Assembly (NCBI RefSeq): GCF_042684485.1
Contig: NZ_JBHULM010000007.1
Coordinates: 558,001-622,000 of the forward strand
Direction of reading: 5' to 3'
Length of the DNA stretch: 64,000 bases
DNA from: Oceanihabitans gracilariae
GTDB lineage: Bacteria > Bacteroidota > Bacteroidia > Flavobacteriales > Flavobacteriaceae
Part shown: positions 34,806-43,012 of the stretch, piece after piece
Layout of the letters: each line of letters opens with the position of its first letter
Position numbering within the stretch: the first letter of the stretch is position 1
Notes under the pieces: model-generated
Told to the model about the DNA's origin: nothing
Seen by the model: the letters and a program-made list of their open reading frames with translations, nothing else
The model's database searches: none
Made by a program: the position numbers and the translations under genes

Positions 34806-34976
34806 AATTGGCAGGTCTCCTGACTTGCGTCTTCATGTTGGTCTTCCCAGAAATTATTTCCAGTGACTTGAAGTATAACATGAAGCTTTATAGCTTACAG
34901 TTGCGGGAACAGTTCTAGACTTTAACTAGATTCCCTTTTAATTGACTTTGCATCATTGCAAAATCAAACCAAAATT
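34806..34976 (-). promoter_or_regulatory. Cobalamin (B12) riboswitch
   Basis: The minus strand shows the conserved aptamer elements in order. An AAAAGGGAA stretch near 34930-34942 comes first, then CCCGCAACTGTAAG (34894-34907 region), GTCACTGG (B12-box region) and GGGAAG. The classical 3' end AAGTCAGGAGACCTGCC (34811-34827) closes it. Binding of adenosyl- or related cobalamin normally switches off the downstream genes, here btuB and the BtuG-like gene. Boundaries are approximate. Confidence 0.93.
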
Positions 34977-34981
34977 CTCTG

Positions 34982-34989
34982 CAAAAGTA
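34982..34989 (-). promoter_or_regulatory. -7 element for the riboswitch transcript
   Basis: Minus-strand TACTTTTG matches TAnnTTTG exactly and places the transcription start near 34976, at the 5' edge of the riboswitch. A TTG lies 16 nt further upstream (35006-35008), somewhat closer than usual. Confidence 0.5.
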
Positions 34990-35020
34990 GTTTCTTTTTT
35001 AAATGCAAGCTAATTTATGG

Positions 35021-35128
35021 CTACTTTTTCTTATTCATTTTATAAATGAGAAATATAAAACCAATTAAAAAATGAAAGATTATAATTCCACCTACTATAT
35101 ATATTGTTACATTTGAACCGTCTCTCAT
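35021..35128 (-). CDS. Putative 35-residue single-helix membrane peptide
   Basis: An ATG-to-TAG frame of 35 codons in the otherwise empty interval between the two halves of the B12 locus. It encodes MRDGSNVTIYIVGGIIIF followed by more hydrophobic residues and ends in MNKKK. The composition is that of a real single-pass protein: polar N-terminus, about 22 hydrophobic residues, positively charged C-terminus. It ends upstream of the riboswitch promoter, so it would be a separate short transcript or noise. Too short for standard gene calling. Confidence 0.5.
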   Translation of the reverse strand: MRDGSNVTIYIVGGIIIFHFLIGFIFLIYKMNKKK

Positions 35129-35171
35129 GACTAAAATTTTATATAAATTTACACGATTTTAATCTGTTTAA

Positions 35172-36341
35172 ATGCCACAAATGTTACAAAACAAAACTTT
35201 TACTTCCCTTCTATTTTGTAGTATACTATTCTTTATTTCTTGTAAAAAGGAAGTAAAAACTATTCCTGAAATAAGCAAACAAGATGTTGTAAATACAGCT
35301 TTTAAATATGCCGAAGGTTTTACCATTACGCATAACGAAAACTTTAAAATATTAAACATTAAAAATCCTTGGCCTAAAGCAGAAAAAGAATATAAATATG
35401 CATTAGTACCTAAAAATATAGCATCAAAAATCACTTTAAATAAAGAGGAATTTGATGGCATCATTACTATTCCTATTGAAAAAATAGTAGTTACCTCTAC
35501 CACACACATTCCTGCTTTAGAACTTTTAAATGCAGAAGAAACTTTAATAGGTTTTCCTGGTACAGATTATGTTTCTTCAGAAAAAACAAGAGCTAGAATA
35601 GATCATCAAGAAATTAGAGAACTAGGAAAAAACGAAGGTATAAACACCGAAGTTTTACTACAATTACAACCAGATGTAGTTATTGGTTTTGGTATTGACG
35701 GAAACAACAAAACCTTTGAAACTATTAAAAAATCTGGTATTCCTGTAATTTATAATGGAGATTGGGTAGAAAAAACGCCTTTAGCAAAAGCAGAATGGAT
35801 TAAGTTTTTTGGTGTACTTTACAACAAAGGAAAAGAAGCAGATGCTATTTTTAACCAAATTGAAAAAGATTACCTAGAAGCTAAAAAAATTGCATCGAAA
35901 GTAAAAAAACAGCCAACGGTTTTAAGTGGTGCTATGCATAAAGACGTATGGTATTTACCAAATGGTACAAGCCCAGAAGCACAAATATTAAAAGATGCCA
36001 ACGTAAACTATTTATGGAGTGAAACTTCAGGAACTGGTAGTTTAGCCTTAAGCTTTGAAGCTGTTTTTGATAAAGCTAAAGATGCCGATTTATGGTTAAG
36101 TCCATCATATTACAACAGTTTAAATGCGCTAGAAAAAGCCAATCAACATTACACCAAATTTGATGCTTTTACAAACAAGAACATTTATTCTTTTGCAAAC
36201 ACAACAGGTAAAACTGGAGGTGTTTTATATTATGAACTTGGTACAGCAAGACCAGATTTAGTATTAAAAGATGTCATTAAAATTTGCCATCCAAAATTAT
36301 TACAAAACTATACACCTTACTTTTTTAAAGCCTTAAAATAA
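35172..36341 (+). CDS. btuF: ABC transporter substrate-binding lipoprotein, BtuF-like
   Basis: A 389-residue lipoprotein (Cys24 after LFFIS) with the helical-backbone type III substrate-binding fold. The two lobes contain VVTSTTHIPALELLNAEETLIGFPG and LQLQPDVVIGFGI, joined by a long helix. The type serves vitamin B12, haem and siderophores. The cobalamin assignment rests on the divergent riboswitch-controlled btuB/btuG genes. It directly abuts the permease gene. No riboswitch is visible in its own short leader. Confidence 0.85.
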   Translation: MPQMLQNKTFTSLLFCSILFFISCKKEVKTIPEISKQDVVNTAFKYAEGFTITHNENFKILNIKNPWPKAEKEYKYALVPKNIASKITLNKEEFDGIITIPIEKIVVTSTTHIPALELLNAEETLIGFPGTDYVSSEKTRARIDHQEIRELGKNEGINTEVLLQLQPDVVIGFGIDGNNKTFETIKKSGIPVIYNGDWVEKTPLAKAEWIKFFGVLYNKGKEADAIFNQIEKDYLEAKKIASKVKKQPTVLSGAMHKDVWYLPNGTSPEAQILKDANVNYLWSETSGTGSLALSFEAVFDKAKDADLWLSPSYYNSLNALEKANQHYTKFDAFTNKNIYSFANTTGKTGGVLYYELGTARPDLVLKDVIKICHPKLLQNYTPYFFKALK

Positions 36342-37358
36342 TTGTCTAAAACCAATACATATAAAACACCTTTTGTAATATTAATACTTGTATTACTATG
36401 CTGCTTTTTTGCTAACATTAGCTTAGGTTCTGTATCTATTCCTTTTAAAACTATTTTTGAAAGTTTAATTGGTACCACAGACAATTATATTATTCAAAAT
36501 TACAGGCTACCAAAGGCATTTACTGCTATTTTAGTAGGTTCTGGATTAGGAATTTCAGGATTATTAATGCAAACCCTTTTTAGAAACCCTTTAGCAGGAC
36601 CTTTTGTTCTTGGTATTACTTCTGGAGCAAGTTTAGGTGTTGCTTTAGTAATTTTAGGTGCAGGAATTTTTGGTGGTGTATTATCGGCTTTATTAATTTC
36701 TAAATGGACCATAGTTATTGCGGCAAGCTTAGGTAGTTTCTTGGTTTTATTGGCTGTATTAATTGTATCGTCTCGTGTTAGAGATACTATGGCTATATTA
36801 ATTATTGGTTTAATGTTTGGAAGCATTACTGCTGCTGTGGTAAGTGTACTCTCCTATTTTAGTTCTGCCGAACAATTACAACAATACATTTTTTGGGGAT
36901 TTGGTAGTTTAGGAAACCTCTCTTGGAGCGAACTTGCTATTTTCTTTATTATTTATTGTTTTGGTATCCTTTTAAGTATTGTTTCTATTAAAGGATTAAA
37001 CACCTTATTACTAGGTGAAAACTATGCAAAAAGTCTAGGATTAAATATTAAGCAAAGTAGATTAATAATTATTTTAGCAACTAGTTTATTAGCAGGAACC
37101 ATAACCGCTTTTGCAGGACCAATTGCTTTTATAGGTTTAGCAATTCCGCATGTAACTAGACAGATTTTCAATACTTCTAACCATAAAATATTAGTACCAG
37201 CAGTATTTTTATTTGGCGCTATTGTCATGCTTATTTGCGATTGCATTGCACAATTACCAACTAGTGATTATACGTTACCTATTAACGCAATAACTTCTTT
37301 AATTGGAGCTCCTGTGGTCATTTGGTTATTGGTTAGAAAAAGAAAGATGGTGTTTTAG
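36342..37358 (+). CDS. btuC: FecCD-family ABC permease, BtuC-like
   Basis: Polytopic inner-membrane permease, 338 residues with about nine to ten helices. Family marks include NYRLPKAFTAILVGSGLGISGLLMQTLFRNPLAGPFVLGITSGAS and GPIAFIGLAIPHVTRQIF, the latter holding the ATPase-coupling loop. Initiates at a TTG placed immediately after the btuF stop, with no spacer. Transports cobalamin (or haem/siderophore) into the cytoplasm together with the BtuD-like ATPase. Confidence 0.9.
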   Translation: MSKTNTYKTPFVILILVLLCCFFANISLGSVSIPFKTIFESLIGTTDNYIIQNYRLPKAFTAILVGSGLGISGLLMQTLFRNPLAGPFVLGITSGASLGVALVILGAGIFGGVLSALLISKWTIVIAASLGSFLVLLAVLIVSSRVRDTMAILIIGLMFGSITAAVVSVLSYFSSAEQLQQYIFWGFGSLGNLSWSELAIFFIIYCFGILLSIVSIKGLNTLLLGENYAKSLGLNIKQSRLIIILATSLLAGTITAFAGPIAFIGLAIPHVTRQIFNTSNHKILVPAVFLFGAIVMLICDCIAQLPTSDYTLPINAITSLIGAPVVIWLLVRKRKMVF

Positions 37359-37491
37359 TATAAAAAAATGCTATTTGTTGATTTAAAAAAATCAAGCTTA
37401 TAATAAAATAAATTAGGAATTGTAACACAGTCGGAAACGTCAAAATTCAGTAAAAAGGAATTATATTAGTTAAACAAATTAGAAAAAAGTA

Positions 37492-38286
37492 TTGTCAGAA
37501 ACCAACCAACATATCATCCTTAAAACCGAAAACCTAGCAATAGGATACACTTCTAAAAAAGAAGCAATTACAATTGCTGAAAACATAAATATTACATTAA
37601 AAAAAGGAGAACTGATTAGTTTAGTTGGTGCAAATGGTATTGGTAAATCTACCCTATTACGCACAGTAACTCAGGTACAAGCTAAACTGTCTGGAACCAT
37701 TCTTTTAAACCAAAAACCTTTAGAAAATTATACTAATTTAGACTTAGCAAGAAGTATGAGTTTGGTTTTAACCGAAACTATTGCGTCTAAAAATCTATCT
37801 GTTTTTGAGCTTATTGCACTAGGAAGACAACCTTACACCAATTGGGTTGGTAATTTATCTGAAACAGATATTGCTATTGTTAACAAAGCCATTAAGCAAA
37901 CCAATATTGAAGATTTAAAACACAAAAAATGTTTTGAACTTAGTGATGGTCAATTACAAAAAGTAATGATTGCACGTGCTTTGGCACAAGACACCGATTT
38001 AATTATTCTAGATGAGCCAACCACACATTTAGACATGTACCACAAAGCATACATTTTAAAATTGCTTCAAAAAATAGTAAAAGAAACAGGTAAAACCATT
38101 CTTTTTTCTTCGCATGAAATAGACTTAGCCATTCAATTGTGTGACACTATGGTTGTAATGACCAACAAAGAAGTGGTTTCAGATTCGCCTTGTCATTTAA
38201 TTCAACAAGGAACTTTTAATACTTTATTTCCTAAAGACTTGATTAGCTTCGATGCAACTACCGGAAGTTTTAGAGTAAAAAAATAA
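37492..38286 (+). CDS. btuD: ABC transporter ATP-binding protein, BtuD-like
   Basis: Cytoplasmic ATPase of the iron-siderophore/B12 class, 264 residues. Walker A GANGIGKST (46-54), signature LSDGQ (150-154, with D in place of the usual G in LSGGQ) and Walker B LIILDEP (170-176) are intact. The start is a TTG; the frame is preceded by 133 nt after btuC without a terminator, so it is likely in the same operon. The D for G change at the signature is tolerated in this subfamily. Confidence 0.88.
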   Translation: MSETNQHIILKTENLAIGYTSKKEAITIAENINITLKKGELISLVGANGIGKSTLLRTVTQVQAKLSGTILLNQKPLENYTNLDLARSMSLVLTETIASKNLSVFELIALGRQPYTNWVGNLSETDIAIVNKAIKQTNIEDLKHKKCFELSDGQLQKVMIARALAQDTDLIILDEPTTHLDMYHKAYILKLLQKIVKETGKTILFSSHEIDLAIQLCDTMVVMTNKEVVSDSPCHLIQQGTFNTLFPKDLISFDATTGSFRVKK

Positions 38287-38402
38287 TTCCATCAAAATTA
38301 CCATATAAATTCACTATATTTATATCGCTCATTTTCAAGCATTTAAACCTATCTAGTTAAATTTATCGTATTAATTTTATGACATTCTAAATTATAGAAA
38401 AC

Positions 38403-40130
38403 ATGAAAACGAAATTAAATCTATTATTATTTTCACTTCTCACATTGACTTTAATGTCTTTATTTCTATTCCATAAAGAAGAAGAAATCGACTATTCTAA
38501 AAAATATGGCATGAATGTGATTTCATGCACACCTGCAACGTTTTTATTAGAAGAAATAGACAGCACCAAACAAATTTCTCCACTATTTGAAAATCTTGGA
38601 AACCATACCTACAAAGTCAGTACAAAAAACCAATTGGCACAACAGTTTTTCAATCAAGGTTTACGACTAACATACGCTTTTAATCATGCAGAAGCACATC
38701 GCTCTTTTATGGAAGCGTCTAGATTAGACCCAAACTTAGCGATGGCTTTTTGGGGACAAGCTTACGTACTAGGCCCTAATATTAATGATCCTTTTCCAGA
38801 CGATGATCGTAAAAACAAATACAACGAAGCAATAGAAAAAGCGAAACAGTTAGCAACCAACGCAACTAAAAAGGAACAAGCCATCATAGAAGCATTAACC
38901 CATCGATATTCTAAAGATTTAACTGCAGATACTCCTGAATTAAACCTTGCATATATGCAAGCTATGACTAAACTTGTTGAAAAATATCCCGAAGACACCA
39001 ATATTAATACTTTATTTGCTGCGTCGGTTATGAATACGGTTCCATGGAGTTATTGGGACAAAGATGGTAACCCTTCCCCAAATATTGATAAAGCAAAAAT
39101 AGCGCTAGAGAAAGCCATGGTATTAGATGCCAATAACCCTGGAGCACACCATTATTATATTCATATGGTAGAATTACCAAAACCAGATTTGGCAATTCCA
39201 AGTGCAGAAAAACTCGCGTCATTAATGCCTGCTGCCGGACATATTGTACATATGCCGTCTCATATTTATATACGTGTTGGTAGATATAAAGATGCTGTAG
39301 AATCTAACCAAAAAGCCATTTTAGCAGATGAAGATTATATTTCACAATGTTTATCTCAAGGCATGTATCCTTTAGGGTATTATCCGCATAACATACATTT
39401 TTTATGGTCGGCAGCAACCCTTTTAGGAAACAGTGAAATTGCTATAGATGCCGCTAAAAAAACAGCAGAAAAAGTTCCGACAGGAGAATTAAAAGAACTT
39501 CCTTTTTTACAAAATTTTGCTGCAACGCCACTACTTGCCTATACACGATTTGGAAAATGGAATGAAATTCTAACCATTCCAAAACCAAATGATGACATCA
39601 AACATTTAAAAATGATTTGGCATTATGCGCGTGGGATAGCTTTTATTAGAAAAAACAATATTAAAGAGGCACAAGAAGAACTAGACGCTATTGCTAGTTT
39701 TATTAAAGATCCAGAAATGGAAACCATAGTGGCTACAGGTTTTGATAATGGTACTACTATTTCTAAATTGGCATTTCAAGTCGTTGCTGGCGAATTAGAA
39801 GCCTTAAAAGGAAACCATGATTCTGCTATTACACATCTAGAAAGCGCTGTAGAAATGGAAGATCATTTAATTTACAACGAACCATCTGCATGGTATATTC
39901 CGCCAAGACAAAATTTGGGAGCTGTATTACTTCATGCGAAAAAATATAAAGAAGCAGAACAAGTTTTTAAAGAAGATTTAAAAGATTTAAGACAAAATGG
40001 TTGGTCATTAATGGGTTTATACAAAAGCTTAAAAGCCCAAGGAAAACAGGATGAAGCAAACAAAATAAAGCAAGAGTTTGATACTGCTTGGAAGGATGCA
40101 GATATTGAAATTACTACTTCTATTTTATAA
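38403..40130 (+). CDS. Exported TPR-repeat protein
   Basis: A 575-residue protein with an N-terminal hydrophobic export signal (LLLFSLLTLTLMSLFLF). Tandem tetratricopeptide-type helices follow: QQFFNQGLRLTYAFNHAEAHRSFMEASRLDPNLAMAFWGQAYV, then PAAGHIVHMPSHIYIRVGRYKDAVESNQKAI, and a C-terminal TPR pair at 490-560. The conserved HMPSHIY-type block is shared with a family of Bacteroidota TPR proteins of unknown function. The gene lies 116 nt after btuD; whether it belongs to the B12 operon is uncertain. Confidence 0.82.
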   Translation: MKTKLNLLLFSLLTLTLMSLFLFHKEEEIDYSKKYGMNVISCTPATFLLEEIDSTKQISPLFENLGNHTYKVSTKNQLAQQFFNQGLRLTYAFNHAEAHRSFMEASRLDPNLAMAFWGQAYVLGPNINDPFPDDDRKNKYNEAIEKAKQLATNATKKEQAIIEALTHRYSKDLTADTPELNLAYMQAMTKLVEKYPEDTNINTLFAASVMNTVPWSYWDKDGNPSPNIDKAKIALEKAMVLDANNPGAHHYYIHMVELPKPDLAIPSAEKLASLMPAAGHIVHMPSHIYIRVGRYKDAVESNQKAILADEDYISQCLSQGMYPLGYYPHNIHFLWSAATLLGNSEIAIDAAKKTAEKVPTGELKELPFLQNFAATPLLAYTRFGKWNEILTIPKPNDDIKHLKMIWHYARGIAFIRKNNIKEAQEELDAIASFIKDPEMETIVATGFDNGTTISKLAFQVVAGELEALKGNHDSAITHLESAVEMEDHLIYNEPSAWYIPPRQNLGAVLLHAKKYKEAEQVFKEDLKDLRQNGWSLMGLYKSLKAQGKQDEANKIKQEFDTAWKDADIEITTSIL

Positions 40131-40185
40131 ACAACCAATTGGCAAATCATTTTTCAATCCTTCATTTTATTTCTGAATAAAAATT

Positions 40186-40193
40186 TATCTTTG
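40186..40193 (+). promoter_or_regulatory. rmuC promoter -7 element
   Basis: TATCTTTG matches TAnnTTTG exactly, 19 nt before the ATG at 40212. It decides the start of rmuC, because a start at 40191 would lie inside the promoter. Confidence 0.6.
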
Positions 40194-40211
40194 GATAAAC
40201 TTCTATTTTTA

Positions 40212-41600
40212 ATGACCGACAACATCATTCTCATTCTAGCCATTATCATTGCTGCAACTATTGGTGCTTATTTAGGCATGCTCTTCACCAAATTAAAAAG
40301 TAAAAGCGAAAAAAGTACTTTAGAAGAACGCAATAATAACTTACAACAGCAGTTCAACGATTTTAAACAATTTTCGGAAACCGAAAACCAAAAACAAAAT
40401 CAAAATTTTGAAGCGAAACTATCCGAATTAAGAGACGTAATTTCTAAAATTGAAAGCGAACGTGAAGAAATTCGTCGTGAAAAAGATTTTTTAAATACCG
40501 AATTAGCACGAAGAAACTCAGAATATGAAAACCTTCAAAAACTAAATTTAAAAAGAGACGAAGAATTAGAAGAACGCCAAAAACAGCTTCGTACAGATTT
40601 TGAAAACTTAGCCAATAAAATACTAGATGCAAAATCTGAAAAATTCACCCTTCAGAATAAAGAAAACATCAAACAAATATTAAATCCGTTACAAGAAAAA
40701 ATTCAAACTTTTGAGAAAAAAGTAGACGATACTCAAAAAGAAAGCATCAGTATGCATTCTGCTTTAAAAGAGCAATTATTAGGTTTAAAAGACCTAAACC
40801 AACAAATGACAAAAGAAGCTACCAACCTAACCAGAGCATTAAAAGGAGACAGTAAAATGCAAGGTAATTGGGGCGAATTGGTACTAGAACGTGTACTTGA
40901 AAAGTCTGGATTAGAAAAAGACAGAGAATATTTTGTACAACAAAACTTTACTAGAGAAGATGGTTCACGTGTGCTTCCTGATATTGTGTTGCACTTACCA
41001 AACAATAAAAAAATGATTATTGACAGTAAGGTGTCTTTAACAGATTATGAACGTTATGTAAATGCAGAAGATGAAGAACGTGAAACTTTTTTAAAAGCAC
41101 ATATCAACTCTATTAGAAGACATGTAGATCAGCTTTCTGATAAAAAATACGAAGACCTATATGATATAGAAAGTCCTGACTTTGTTTTGCTTTTTATACC
41201 AATTGAACCTGCTTTTGCAGTTGCTATTAATGCCGATAATTTACTTTATAATAAAGCTTTTGAAAAAAACATAGTTATTGTTACACCTTCTACGCTACTA
41301 GCTACGCTAAGAACAGTAGATAGTATGTGGAATAACGAAAAACAACAACAAAACGCTATTGAAATTGCTAGACAAGCAGGTGCTTTATATGACAAATTTG
41401 AAGGTTTAGTTAAAGACCTAACAGGAGTTGGCAAAAAAATTGATGATGCTAAAAAAGACTATTCTGCTGCTATGAATAAATTAGTAGAAGGAAGAGGAAA
41501 CTTAATTACTAGCGTAGAAAAAATTAAAAAGTTAGGAGCAAAAGCTAAAAAATCATTACCAGAAAGCATTATTAAAAGAGCTATTGAAGATAATGAATAA
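40212..41600 (+). CDS. rmuC: DNA recombination protein RmuC homologue
   Basis: A 462-residue membrane-tethered protein of the RmuC family. N-terminal helix (MTDNIILILAIIIAATIGAYLG), a long coiled coil (about 30-190), then the RmuC nuclease-like core. That core holds GNWGELVLERVLEKSGL, VLPDIVLHLPNNKKMIIDSKVSLTDYERY and FIPIEPAFAVAI (PD-(D/E)xK-like). E. coli RmuC limits inversions and resolves stalled structures. Start at 40212 chosen because the promoter -7 box covers the upstream TTG. Confidence 0.9.
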   Translation: MTDNIILILAIIIAATIGAYLGMLFTKLKSKSEKSTLEERNNNLQQQFNDFKQFSETENQKQNQNFEAKLSELRDVISKIESEREEIRREKDFLNTELARRNSEYENLQKLNLKRDEELEERQKQLRTDFENLANKILDAKSEKFTLQNKENIKQILNPLQEKIQTFEKKVDDTQKESISMHSALKEQLLGLKDLNQQMTKEATNLTRALKGDSKMQGNWGELVLERVLEKSGLEKDREYFVQQNFTREDGSRVLPDIVLHLPNNKKMIIDSKVSLTDYERYVNAEDEERETFLKAHINSIRRHVDQLSDKKYEDLYDIESPDFVLLFIPIEPAFAVAINADNLLYNKAFEKNIVIVTPSTLLATLRTVDSMWNNEKQQQNAIEIARQAGALYDKFEGLVKDLTGVGKKIDDAKKDYSAAMNKLVEGRGNLITSVEKIKKLGAKAKKSLPESIIKRAIEDNE

Positions 41601-41847
41601 ACAAAAAATAGACTGGATATACCAATGGTTTTTACGTTTGCGTTATTTTAGAATGCTATGTATTGGCGCTGCTTTAATTAGTTTTAGCATAGGTTTATTC
41701 TTTTCAGAGTATAGCATTATAAATAAACCCGATTTTGATATATTTATTGGTGTCCTAACTTTTTTATTAGGAATTATATTTTCGTTTATAGGACTTTATT
41801 ATAGAGTAGAAACGGAAAATGGCATTAAAGAAAAAAACAAAAATTAA
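41593..41847 (+). CDS. Small two-helix membrane protein after rmuC
   Basis: Eighty-four residues with two hydrophobic helices (about 20-38 and 47-67) and a charged tail ending KEKNKN. The ATG overlaps the rmuC end by 8 nt, indicating coupling. No family recognised. Start 41593 is preferred over a TTG nine bases upstream. Continues the rmuC operon. Confidence 0.65.
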   Translation: MNKQKIDWIYQWFLRLRYFRMLCIGAALISFSIGLFFSEYSIINKPDFDIFIGVLTFLLGIIFSFIGLYYRVETENGIKEKNKN

Positions 41848-41893
41848 ATTCTATATTAAAACGGAAACAACCTACAATTAACATATAAATATT

Positions 41894-42262
41894 ATGATTA
41901 AATTTTTAACAAAAGCATTCCTTACCATTGCATTACTTTTTGTGGCTTATTTCTGTTTTATCTATTTTGCAACCTATAGCGAAGGCGTTAGAGCTGGAGA
42001 ATTAGTTAAATTTAGTAGTAAAGGAGTTTTGTTTAAAACTTGGGAAGGAGAAATAAGTCAAGGGGTTTCTGAATCGCAATTTTTTAAATTTTCTGTACAA
42101 GATAAAGAAGAACAAGTTATTAAAGACCTAAATCGTTTACAAGGTAAATTTGTAAAACTAAGCTATTTTGAACGTTACAAAACCCTTTTTTGGTTAGGAG
42201 ATACCCAATATTTTATTACAAACGTAGAAGAAGACACCACAAGAAATTATAACAGATACTAG
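41894..42262 (+). CDS. Single-pass membrane protein (often mis-named 6-phosphogluconate dehydrogenase)
   Basis: A 122-residue protein with one N-terminal membrane helix (KAFLTIALLFVAYFCFIYF) and a small extracytoplasmic domain (EGVRAGELVKFSSKGVLFKTWEGEISQGV, FVKLSYFERYKTLFWLGDTQYF). Relatives in flavobacterial genomes are, as I recall, labelled 6-phosphogluconate dehydrogenase; this has no Rossmann fold, no catalytic residues and is far too short, so that name is wrong. Function unknown. Two nt before the thioesterase gene. Confidence 0.8.
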   Translation: MIKFLTKAFLTIALLFVAYFCFIYFATYSEGVRAGELVKFSSKGVLFKTWEGEISQGVSESQFFKFSVQDKEEQVIKDLNRLQGKFVKLSYFERYKTLFWLGDTQYFITNVEEDTTRNYNRY

Positions 42263-42263
42263 T

Positions 42264-42827
42264 ATGAAACTTAAATTTAAAACAGCAGATTCCTCACGTA
42301 TAAGTATTTCACTACTTATGCAACCATCACATTCTAATTTTGGAGGTAAAATTCATGGTGGATATATTTTAAGTTTAATGGATGAAATTGCATTTGCTTG
42401 CGGCTCAAAACACTCAGAAACCTATTGTGTTACAGCTTCTGTTAATACAGTAGATTTTTTAAATCCTATAGATATTGGAGATTTAGTAACCATGAAAGCC
42501 TCTGTTAATTATGTTGGTAGAACATCTATGGTTGTTGGTATTCGTGTAGAAGCAGAAAACATTAGAACAGGAGAAACCAAACATTGTAACTCTTCTTATT
42601 TTACAATGGTTGCTAAAGATGACGATGGCAAATCTGTAACTGTTCCTGGTTTAATACTTAATGACAAAAAAGAAGTTGTTCGTTTTTTAAAAGCAATAAA
42701 TAGAAACGAAAATCATAGAGCTAGAAAAGAAGAATTTAATCATGTAGACTTTTCTTTAGAAAACTATTTAAACGATTTAAAAAACCATCGTGTTAAAATT
42801 GATTTACCAGATAATTTAGATAGTTAA
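42264..42827 (+). CDS. Acyl-CoA thioesterase, hotdog fold
   Basis: A 187-residue cytoplasmic thioesterase of the YciA/ACOT type. Hotdog signature PSHSNFGGKIHGGYILSLMDEIAFACGSKHSETYCVTASVNTVDFLNPI carries the Asn/Gly-His-Gly and Asp active-site residues (D41). GDLVTMKASVNYVGRTSMVVGIRVEAEN is the second half. It hydrolyses acyl-CoA esters; chain-length preference is unknown. A 60-residue C-terminal extension follows the hotdog domain. Confidence 0.92.
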   Translation: MKLKFKTADSSRISISLLMQPSHSNFGGKIHGGYILSLMDEIAFACGSKHSETYCVTASVNTVDFLNPIDIGDLVTMKASVNYVGRTSMVVGIRVEAENIRTGETKHCNSSYFTMVAKDDDGKSVTVPGLILNDKKEVVRFLKAINRNENHRARKEEFNHVDFSLENYLNDLKNHRVKIDLPDNLDS

Positions 42828-42844
42828 TTTTGTTTTTAAACAAT

Positions 42845-43012
42845 ATTCCGTAATAAAGGAATATTTTAAATTATTCCATAAATAAGGAATAAATTTGATT
42901 ATTCCATAAAAAAGGAATATATTTGATTATCACGTAATAAAGCGATAAAAACAAATATCACTTTTTTACATGATATTTAAAGTTATCACACATAAAAGTG
43001 ATAAAAAAATAA
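42845..43012 (+). promoter_or_regulatory. Six phased palindromes, 28-bp period, upstream of satD
   Basis: Six inverted repeats, each 5-bp arm, 8-bp spacer, 5-bp arm, start at 42845, 42873, 42901, 42929, 42957 and 42985, exactly 28 bp apart. The first three are ATTCC-N8-GGAAT. The last three are ATCAC-N8-GTGAT; copies 4 and 5 have one mismatch each in the right arm (GCGAT, ATGAT). Arms often extend (AATATTCC/GGAATATT, TTATCAC/GTGATAA). A further ATCAA at 43013 may be a decayed seventh half-site. Together they fill the whole leader before the satD ATG. Confidence 0.85.
42894..42925 (+). promoter_or_regulatory. satD promoter inside the palindrome array
   Basis: TTTG at 42894-42897, 20 nt, then TATATTTG at 42918-42925, an exact TAnnTTTG. 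Palindrome 3 (42901-42918) fits exactly between the two boxes, the position where a repressor would block polymerase. Transcription would begin near 42931, within palindrome 4. A second TAAATTTG at 42890-42897 is an alternative -7 box. Confidence 0.62.

Noticed and set aside
37375..37405. Terminator between btuC and btuD
   Set aside because: Only a 6-7 bp A/T stem with no following T-run; the operon is more likely continuous.
37421..37440. Second ECF-like promoter (TGTAAC ... CGTC) between btuC and btuD
   Set aside because: The spacing is 11 nt instead of 16, which does not suit an ECF promoter.
42845..43012. Possible CRISPR array (regular repeats with spacers)
   Set aside because: Units are 18-bp palindromes with only 10-bp gaps, the repeat sequence changes midway, and no cas genes are present; an operator or leader array fits better.
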